Assembly: GCF_001298445.1 (NCBI RefSeq)
Contig: NZ_CP012036.1
Coordinates: forward strand, 971,090-1,035,089
Length of the DNA stretch: 64,000 nucleotides
Direction: 5' to 3'
Source: Nostoc piscinale CENA21
GTDB taxonomy: Bacteria; Cyanobacteriota; Cyanobacteriia; Cyanobacteriales; Nostocaceae
Both the position numbers and the translations under genes were made by a program. Positions 18,959-26,600 of the stretch are shown piece by piece. The notes beneath the pieces were generated by a model. It made no database searches. It was given only the letters and a program-made list of their open reading frames with translations, and was not told the origin of the DNA. The first letter of the stretch is position 1. Every line of letters starts with the position of its first letter.

Positions 18959-20377
18959 ATGACTGACAATATAAATTTTCGCATTGAGCGCGACTCAATG
19001 GGCGATCGCCAAATTTCTAGTAGCGTTTATTACGGTATTCAAACTCTCCGGGCTACAGAAAATTTCCCAATCAGTGGTTTAAAGCCTTTACATACTTACG
19101 TAGATGCTTGCTTACTAATTAAAAAAGCTACCGCAATTGTCAACGGGGAATTAGATTGCATTACCCCAGAGATTAGTCAAGCAATTGTCAAAGCCACCGA
19201 TGAAATCCTGGCTGGGCAATTACGCGACCAATTTGTGGTAGATGTTTATCAAGCTGGTGCTGGAACTTCACACCACATGAATGTTAACGAAGTTTTAGCA
19301 AATCGGGCGTTAGAAATTCTCGGTGACGAAAAAGGTAATTACAAAAAAGTTAATCCTAACGACCATGTGAATTACGGCCAGTCTACCAATGATGTCATCC
19401 CGACAGCGATTCGGATTGGTGGTTTATTAGCACTGACTCATACATTACACCCAGCTTTAGAAAAAGCGATCGCCGCCCTAGAAAGCAAAGCGGTAGAATT
19501 TCAAGATATCGTCAAATCTGGCAGAACCCACATGCAAGACGCTGTACCTGTGCGTTTGGGTGATACTTTTGCCGCTTGGGCGCAAATCCTCACAGATCAT
19601 CAAAACCGCATCTATACTGCATCTGGAGATTTGATGGTGCTGGGTTTGGGTGGTAGTGCGGCGGGTACGGGGATGAATACCCATCCTTTGTATCGCACCC
19701 GTGTGGTGGAAGTTCTCTCAGAATTGCTGAATATGCCTTTAGAACCTGCGCCGCAGTTAATGGCAGCAATGCAGAGTATGGCACCATTTGTCAATGTTTC
19801 TGGGTCTTTACGCAACTTAGCCCAGGATTTAGTCAAAATATCCCACGATTTGCGGTTGATGGACTCTGGCCCGAAAACTGGCTTGAAGGAAATTCAACTT
19901 CCGCCAGTGCAACCGGGTTCTTCGATTATGCCAGGGAAATATAACCCAGTCATGGCAGAGATGACATCAATGGTGTGTTTTCAGGTGATGGGTTACGATA
20001 GTGCGATCGCCCTTGCCGCCCAAGCCGGACAATTAGAATTGAACGTGATGATGCCGTTAATTGCCTATAACCTGATTCACAGTATTGAAATTCTGGGCAA
20101 TACCATCGCCGTGCTGACAGAACGCTGCATTCAAAATATTACTGCTAACCGCGATCGCTGTTTAGCTTACGCTGAAGGTAGTTTAGCTTTAGTCACCGCA
20201 CTCAACACTCATATTGGCTATCTCAATGCTGCGGAAGTCGCCAAAGAATCATTAATAACTGGGAAATCCTTACGACAGATTGTTTTAGAAAAAGGGTTGA
20301 TGACAGAGGCGGAATTAGCTGGAGTGTTAAATCTAGAACAGATGAGTAGCATTGTACCCCTCAAAACAGAATCTTAA
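18959..20377 (+). CDS. aspA: Aspartate ammonia-lyase
   Basis: 472 residues. The fumarase/aspartase superfamily signature GSSIMPGKYNPV starts at G320, and SGRTHMQDAVPVRLG and GQSTNDVIPTAIR are present. The N-terminus IERDSMGDRQISSSVYYGIQTLRATENFPISG and the length fit AspA better than class II fumarase or argininosuccinate lyase. It deaminates L-aspartate to fumarate and ammonium in the cytosol. Some related cyanobacterial sequences are labelled fumarase, so the substrate is likely but not proven. Confidence 0.92.
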   Translation: MTDNINFRIERDSMGDRQISSSVYYGIQTLRATENFPISGLKPLHTYVDACLLIKKATAIVNGELDCITPEISQAIVKATDEILAGQLRDQFVVDVYQAGAGTSHHMNVNEVLANRALEILGDEKGNYKKVNPNDHVNYGQSTNDVIPTAIRIGGLLALTHTLHPALEKAIAALESKAVEFQDIVKSGRTHMQDAVPVRLGDTFAAWAQILTDHQNRIYTASGDLMVLGLGGSAAGTGMNTHPLYRTRVVEVLSELLNMPLEPAPQLMAAMQSMAPFVNVSGSLRNLAQDLVKISHDLRLMDSGPKTGLKEIQLPPVQPGSSIMPGKYNPVMAEMTSMVCFQVMGYDSAIALAAQAGQLELNVMMPLIAYNLIHSIEILGNTIAVLTERCIQNITANRDRCLAYAEGSLALVTALNTHIGYLNAAEVAKESLITGKSLRQIVLEKGLMTEAELAGVLNLEQMSSIVPLKTES

Positions 20378-20400
20378 TCAGATTTCTGAACTGCAAGTAG

Positions 20401-20462
20401 GGTGGGCATTTTCACCAAAACCTTCAATTAATAAAGAATATTGATAGTAGTTAATGCCCACC
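20401..20462. repeat. Long inverted repeat downstream of aspA
   Basis: GGTGGGCATT (20401-20410) and AATGCCCACC (20453-20462) are perfect 10-bp inverted arms around a 42-base centre, 24 bp after the aspA stop. It may end or protect the aspA mRNA. The GTAGGGTGGGCATT start is a common dispersed repeat in cyanobacteria. Confidence 0.5.
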
Positions 20463-20640
20463 TGACACCACCTAAGTTTTTTGAAAAACCAAATACAAGT
20501 CTTTGCCTACACTAACTCATTTAAGAAAATTTCACTGCCTAAATCACAATACATATCGCTATAGCAATCCTCAATCATTCACCTGTGAACTTCCGCCTCC
20601 GCCAAACCCTTGATTTGTCTGACTCCCCACTCCCAAATTT

Positions 20641-21012
20641 CTAATCTTTTTGCAGGTAAATGCTGATGATATGTAGACCAAGACCTAATCCCCAACCCAA
20701 TAGCGGGTAAATTGCCCAGAAGTAACTGGGACTAGTTGTTAAATTCAACACAATTAAAAACAGATTCACCACAAGATAACTAATCAGATGTGGTTTGATT
20801 TTTTGTAGGCGGTAAGCATTAGACCTTTGTCGCCGTTTGATGATTTCTTTTTCCTGCTGCCATTGTTGTTGGGCTGTTTGCAGACTAATAAATGAAATAC
20901 CTAATTCTGCCGCCATTTCTTGTAACTGCTGTTCCGAAAATTCGTCTTTTTGCTGATCAGCCATTGCTCGCTGAAGAATTTGCTGTACATCTTCTGAGCG
21001 AAAGCTTGTCAT
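20641..21012 (-). CDS. 2TM domain-containing membrane protein
   Basis: 123 residues. The N-terminal half is charged and glutamine-rich, with predicted helices (residues about 5-70). Two membrane helices follow (LISYLVVNLFLIVLNL and the segment around AIYPLLGWGLGLGLHIISIY), the arrangement of the 2TM domain family. Function is unknown for this family; in cyanobacteria such small proteins are common and single. It follows the DUF4188 gene on the same strand after 134 bp. Confidence 0.75.
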   Translation of the reverse strand: MTSFRSEDVQQILQRAMADQQKDEFSEQQLQEMAAELGISFISLQTAQQQWQQEKEIIKRRQRSNAYRLQKIKPHLISYLVVNLFLIVLNLTTSPSYFWAIYPLLGWGLGLGLHIISIYLQKD

Positions 21013-21146
21013 AGATTTAGGCTCCTAGATTCCATGAGGGATTGTGACAGAGAGTTACCAAAAATCAATTTTTGGCTTTCTTTCTATCTCTCGCCATCAT
21101 TGTGCAGATCAAAGTAAAAGTTTGTCCTTGCAGAACCTTTTTCCAT

Positions 21147-21638
21147 CTAAAGTTGTTTAATTCTTTCTACTCTGGCTCTAGCTGTATCAGTGCGTTTGGT
21201 AATGGGAACCAGTTTTGTCGCTGCGGCTAAACCAAAAGCTGGCATATTACCGTAAATTGCTTCGTACTGTCCGGGTTCGATGATGTAAGTTTCATGCCAA
21301 ATCCCTACACTGCCATCATTACCAACGGCTTTGTTAAAGCGTTGCCAAGCAGGTAAATGCAGATCAGACGGATTGCGAGCAAAGTGTTCTAAATCTGCAA
21401 GCGATCGCCAGTATGACACCATCAAAGTCGATAACGGAGACAACTTAAAAAACATTTCTCCACCCAAAAAGCCTTTTTCGGGATGCTCTTTTAAAGTTTT
21501 TAGCATCGGAGTCATTGCTTGAGCCACCGGTAGCCATTTAGAAAAAGACCAAAATTGGTTAACACGCATCCCAATCAAGAAAACTACAAATGGTGAGTCT
21601 ACTTCGGCGGTGAAGCGTCCTGGCATAATTTTTGTCAT
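21147..21638 (-). CDS. DUF4188 domain-containing protein
   Basis: 163 residues matching the DUF4188 family: GRFTAEVDSPFVVFLIGMRVN at the start, the central GGEMFFKLSPLSTLMVSYWRS (visible as GEMFF...LMVSYWRS) and YIIEPGQYEAIYGNMP at the end. Biochemical activity is not established; the family looks like a dimeric alpha/beta-barrel heme or monooxygenase-type fold (inference). It is divergent from a PadR-type regulator and shares with it an operator-like inverted repeat, 19 bp upstream of its ATG. That makes it the most likely regulated target. Confidence 0.85.
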   Translation of the reverse strand: MTKIMPGRFTAEVDSPFVVFLIGMRVNQFWSFSKWLPVAQAMTPMLKTLKEHPEKGFLGGEMFFKLSPLSTLMVSYWRSLADLEHFARNPSDLHLPAWQRFNKAVGNDGSVGIWHETYIIEPGQYEAIYGNMPAFGLAAATKLVPITKRTDTARARVERIKQL

Positions 21639-21656
21639 AGCTAGATTCTCTTAATA

Positions 21657-21730
21657 TTGATTATATTCAACTGAATTACTATTCACATAGTTGAATATAA
21701 TCAACATGATATATTCAACTATATGAATAT
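21657..21730. promoter_or_regulatory. Operator for the PadR regulator in the divergent promoter
   Basis: TTGATTATATTCAACT (21657-21672) and AGTTGAATATAATCAA (21689-21704) are perfect 16-bp inverted arms with a 16-bp centre. A weaker copy of the half site follows (ATATTCA at 21711, TGAATAT at 21724). The array fills the space between the two divergent start codons, so a bound regulator would block both promoters. Confidence 0.75.
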
Positions 21731-21747
21731 GTCAACAATAAAAAACT

Positions 21748-22299
21748 ATGGCTTTAGCCCACGCAATTTTGTCAGTATTGATCAATAGTCCTTGTAGCGG
21801 TTACGACTTGGCTAAAAGGTTTGATAAATCTGTAGAAGGTTCAGTCGGTTTTTTTTGGGAAGCCAGCTTTCAGCAGATTTATCGAGAGTTAAATCGCTTA
21901 GAAGAACAAGGTTGGCTACAAGCAGAAAAAGTCTTACAAGAAAATCGCCCAGATAAAAAAATTTACTCAGTCACAGACTTAGGTAAACAGCAATTATGTG
22001 AATGGATTGCGACAGCCGAAACAGCAACCCCATTTAAAAGTGATTTACTTGTCAAGCTATATGCTGGGTATTTAGTAACCCGTGAAACTATCTTGGCAAA
22101 ACTCGAAACTCACCAAAGTCAACACCAACAAAGGTTAGCAGTCTATCAAGAAATTGAGAAAAAGTTCTTTCTTAAACCCCAAGAATTACCAGATGAATTG
22201 AAATTTCAATATGTCACTCTCCGTTGTGGTATTCAGACGGAAAAGGCTTGGCTGGCTTGGTGTGCAGAAATGATTATCTTTTTACGCAACCCTACCTAA
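21748..22299 (+). CDS. PadR-family transcriptional regulator
   Basis: 183 residues. The N-terminal winged helix (residues about 1-80) has ILSVLINSPCSGYDLAKRF, FFWEASFQQIYRELNRLEEQGWL and KIYSVTDLGKQQL, the PadR/Vir pattern. The C-terminal helical part (about 90-180) is the dimerisation domain of PadR subfamily 2. PadR proteins usually repress their own gene and a neighbour and let go on binding a small molecule. The divergent DUF4188 gene and the perfect inverted repeat between them fit that scheme. The start codon has no clear ribosome-binding site. Confidence 0.93.
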   Translation: MALAHAILSVLINSPCSGYDLAKRFDKSVEGSVGFFWEASFQQIYRELNRLEEQGWLQAEKVLQENRPDKKIYSVTDLGKQQLCEWIATAETATPFKSDLLVKLYAGYLVTRETILAKLETHQSQHQQRLAVYQEIEKKFFLKPQELPDELKFQYVTLRCGIQTEKAWLAWCAEMIIFLRNPT

Positions 22300-22439
22300 A
22301 ACATTGATTCAAGAAGCTAAATAAATATGGAATTTTCTATCTATTAATATGGCCTATTCATAACATCAGGTTAATATTTGGATGTCATTGTAAGCAATAC
22401 TTAGTATATTCTTGCTATTTTTTTGTCAAAATTGCCATC

Positions 22440-23087
22440 ATGGAACTCGATGAAGAGTTACGCAACTTAGTTATTCAAGCCTGCGGTTATCCTCCTGGAA
22501 GTCCACAGCGTCAAAAGCTGCTGACCCAAATCATCCGTTTAACTTCCGGTAGACTTTGGCGAGAAAGCACTCCCTATTATCAAGACGCACTGCAACAAAC
22601 TTGGTTATATTTCTGTCGTAACATTTGCGATGGCTTAACCGGTCAGACCTATGACCCCAGCTATGGGACTGTAGTAACTTGGCTAAATGCTTATCTCAAA
22701 CGCAGACTCCAAGACTTTTACCTCAACTATCATCGAGAACAAGCCTTAACAGTTCCTCTGCAAGTGCGCCAGTCTTGGCAAGGTGGCAATGGAGAAATTA
22801 TTGATTTGACTGAAAATCTCCAAGCTACACCCCAAGTACCGCCGATTCTCGAAAACGTGCAAATATGGGCGCAAACAGATGCAGATGGCGAATTACGCAG
22901 CACTTACGTTAAAGGTCGCCCAGATGTAAATTGTCAGATATTGATTCTCAAACGCTTACCACCGGAAGTTAGCTGGAAAGAACTCTCAGAGGAATTTGGC
23001 TTACCCGTTCCTACCCTAAGCAGCTTTTATCAGCGTCAATGTCTGCCACGTTTGCGAAACTTTGCAGAATCTGAAGGAATTTTATAA
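22440..23087 (+). CDS. Sigma-70-like (ECF-type) factor or sigma-like regulator
   Basis: 215 residues. Residues about 40-105 resemble sigma region 2 (YQDALQQTWLYFCRNICDG, VVTWLNAYLKRRLQDFYLN). Residues about 165-210 form a region-4-like helix-turn-helix (VSWKELSEEFGLPVPTLSSF). A long low-similarity linker joins them. It fits small cyanobacterial sigma-like proteins, whose role as a working sigma factor is mostly unproven. No anti-sigma gene is adjacent. A regulator role is inferred. Confidence 0.65.
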   Translation: MELDEELRNLVIQACGYPPGSPQRQKLLTQIIRLTSGRLWRESTPYYQDALQQTWLYFCRNICDGLTGQTYDPSYGTVVTWLNAYLKRRLQDFYLNYHREQALTVPLQVRQSWQGGNGEIIDLTENLQATPQVPPILENVQIWAQTDADGELRSTYVKGRPDVNCQILILKRLPPEVSWKELSEEFGLPVPTLSSFYQRQCLPRLRNFAESEGIL

Positions 23088-23649
23088 AGGTAAAAGCTTG
23101 CAGGTAAAACAATTTTGAGATTTTTTCGCTAGATTCTACAGTGCAATGTGAAAGCTTATACCATAACAGCTATCTTGGTGGGCTGGATGATCACTTGTTA
23201 CTGTTAGTCTTTACTGCATCTTTATGAATCGCTAAAAATATAGTATAAATAGTAGCAGGCAATATTTAATATTTTTCGACGTACATTCAAAAAATATAAT
23301 TTTGTTTTTAGTGAAATTGCTTAAAAAAATGAAACTTTTAATACGTCAAAAATCTACGTAATACTAAATTAGTTGCTGTGGGTAAATGATTTTGATGGAC
23401 AGGGATTTTGTAACTTCTTTCTCTGTAGATTCCCTCAGCCTTGAACTCAATTTATTCACCAAACTTTCCAGATCGTCAGAAATTTAATTGAATATACCCC
23501 CAACTCCCCTGAATAACATGAGTTGACCAAGGTCTTGCAAATTCCCAGGTCTAAAATTATTTTGGCTTCTGGAATTTGGCATAGTGAACAAATATGCTGT
23601 TAGTGCCAGTCACGTTCCCCTAGGTTCAGCAAGTATAGAGTGAAACCAC
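23088..23649. other. Intergenic region upstream of the TamB-like gene
   Basis: About 560 bp, AT-rich. No RNA gene or clear reading frame was recognised. The promoter of the large downstream gene is expected here. Nothing else can be supported. Confidence 0.4.
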
Positions 23650-26600
23650 ATGACTAACTCTCGCCATCAAGAACGTCAAATTAAATCCCGTACCCGTGTG
23701 CGGATGTGGTTGCTGATTTTAAGTCGGGCTGGCATTCCGTTGTTAGGAGTCTTGTTAGTAGGACTTATTCTGGGGATTTGGCGGTTACAGAGTTTTATCC
23801 ACAAAGAGTTAGCGCCGTTAGCAGAACAAAGCCTCACCAATACAATTAACCGTCCCGTCAAACTGGGAAAAGTCACCAACTTTACCCTCACAGGTGTAAA
23901 TTTTGGGGCTTCAGAAATTCCCGCTACATCTACAGACCCCGATAAAGCAGCAGTGGCGGCTGTAGAAGTGGGTTTTAATCCGTGGCAATTAGTTTTTAAC
24001 CGTCAACTCAAGTTGGATGTCACTTTAGTTAACCCTGATGTCTACATTGAACAAGACGACCAAGGACGTTGGATTACAACAACCATTGCACCACCAAGCA
24101 AAAGCGGATTAATTAAAACAGATTTAGATCATCTGCGGTTGCGGAATGGCAAAGTGAACCTACTCAGTCAACAGAAAAAAGGGGTAGTGACATTTGCCCA
24201 ACTTAACGGTTCTGCCCAACTGTTAGAGAATAACCAACTGGTGAATTTTGATGTGGCGGGACAGGCCGAAAGCGGTGGCAATGTGGCTATTAAAGGACAA
24301 TTCCGTCCAAAAACTCTAGTTGCTGACATCCAGTTGCATGGCCAAGATTTACTCGCTTCGACAATTACGAATTTGGTAAAGTTACCGCTGAATTTACAAG
24401 CCGGGAGAGTGAATGGTGACTTGCAAGTTAAGCTTGCGCCAGAACAAACTCCTTTGTTGTATGGCAGTGCCGATTTACAAAAAGTGACGCTGCAAATTCC
24501 CCGCGTCCCCCAATTGTTAAGTAATACAGAAGGGGATATTTACTTCAAAGGGACAGAAATTAGGCTAGATAATCTCAATACCAACTACGGCAAAATTCCG
24601 GTAGTTGCCAACGGCATTATTGATAGTAAAACAGGCCTTCAGTTAACTGGGCGAATTAAAACAGTGAGTGTTGCGAATGCCCAAAGTACACTCAAGTTGA
24701 AATTACCTGTACCTGTAACGGGACAACTCAAAGCGGATATCCAAATTACTGGTAAAGCGACAAACCCGATTCTCTCTGGTGCGGTTGCCACAATTAACAC
24801 GGCTCGGATTGATAAAATCAACTTTAAAACTATTACGAGTAAGTTTGAATTTTCGGCGAATGATGCTTTGTTAACTTTGCGAGATGTTCAAGGCGAAACC
24901 ACTGTGGGAGGGGAAATAATCGGGGGCGGTCAAATATCTGTGGGTAAAAGTCCAAGATTGAATTTGGCTTTTACTGCCAAGAATTTTGCGGGGGATACGA
25001 TCGCTAAAATCTACAACTCCAGCCCGACTTTCCGTATTGGCAGAGTCGCCGCCACCGCCCAAGTTACAGGTACTCCCACCAATGTGAGAACGGCGGTACA
25101 GTGGCAAGTACCCCAAGCTACCTACCCAGGTAGAGGGGAATTGATCATCGCCAGCGATCGCACAATTTACTTCCAAAATGTCGCCCTGAAAGTTGGTCGC
25201 GGTGTAGTCCGGGCAGTGGGTAAATATGCCAAAGAACGTTGGCAAGCCGTCGTTACAGGTGATGGTGTGCAGTTAGAACCCTTTGTGAATAAAAATCAAC
25301 TGCAAAACGTTTCCTTGGATGGGGCAGAATTTAACGGAAGGTTGATTTTAGCTGGTACTAGTGGGCCATTTCAAATTAGTTCGATTCGTAGTCAAGGGGC
25401 AGCTGTGCAGATTGCTGGTGGGGCAGTTGCTATTGCCAGTATCCAACTCCAAAACCAAAACTTTACCGCCCAATTAGTTGCCAATAATATCAACGTAGGA
25501 CGTATTCTCAAACAAGCACCCCCAGCTTTGCAAGGGCGCTTGGCGGGAACTTTCCAAATCGCCGGGAATCGAGATAATTTCAGCTTGAAAACCCTGCGTG
25601 GTAGCGGCAAAGCTAACCTCAGCGTCGCTGGCGGTACAGTTACAGCCACAAATATTCAACTCGCCAATGGCAATTATCAAGCGCAGTTAGTTGCAAATAA
25701 TTTGGCTGTCCAGGAACTCACACCCAAGACTTCACCAATTCGCGGTCGGTTAGCTGGTCAATTTAATGTGGCGGGTTCCGTGGAATCCTTCAAACCCCAA
25801 ACTATCCAAGCCAGTGGTCAAGCCAAGTTAACGGTTGCAGGGGGGACAATTACCGCCGCAAATATCAAAGTTAATAACGGTCGTTATCAAGCGCAGATTC
25901 AAGCCAAAAATGTACCAGTCCAACGCTTGACCAAAGTCCCGCCCCAATTTCAAGGAGATTTAACAGGTCAATTAAACGTGACGGGTTCGGTGACATCTTT
26001 CCAACCCCAAACCATTCAGGCTAGTGGTCAAGCTAAATTGAATGTGGCAGGGGGGACAATTACCGCCACGAATATTCGCGTGGCTGATGGACGTTATCAG
26101 GCACAAGTCGCAGCGACTAATGTACCCTTGCAAAAATTAGCAGCCGTCCCGCCCCAATTTCAAGGAGATTTAACAGGTCAATTAAACGTGGCGGGTTCGG
26201 TGACATCCTTCCAACCCCAAACCATTCAAGCCAGTGGTCAAGGCAAGTTAAATATTGCCGGGGGGACGATTACCGCCTCAAATATTCAAGTGAATCAAGG
26301 ACGTTATCAAGCTATCTTGGATGCGGGTGGTGTGCAGTTAACGAAGTTGAATCAGCAATTGCGGGGGCAATTGGGCGGTAGATTACAAGTTGCTGGGGCG
26401 CTGGGTTCGGCAACCTTAGCTAACATCAATGCCTCTGGTAAGGTGCAGTTATCTCAAGGTTTGCCAGGTTTAGAACGACCATTAACAGCTGCGATCGCTT
26501 GGAATGGTGAGAAACTAGCAATTAATCAACTCACCGCCCCTGGGTTAAATGTCACGGGAGACATCACAGCCAACGCCAACAAAGCAGGCATTCCAGAAAT

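Noticed and set aside
18777..18962. 61-codon forward frame upstream of aspA
   Set aside because: It runs through the GTGCTGAGT repeat element and its residues are a translation of that repeat; no ribosome site or family likeness.
18959..20377. aspA as class II fumarase
   Set aside because: The N-terminus and the length fit aspartase better; the shared GSS signature does not decide, so fumarase is kept only as a remark.
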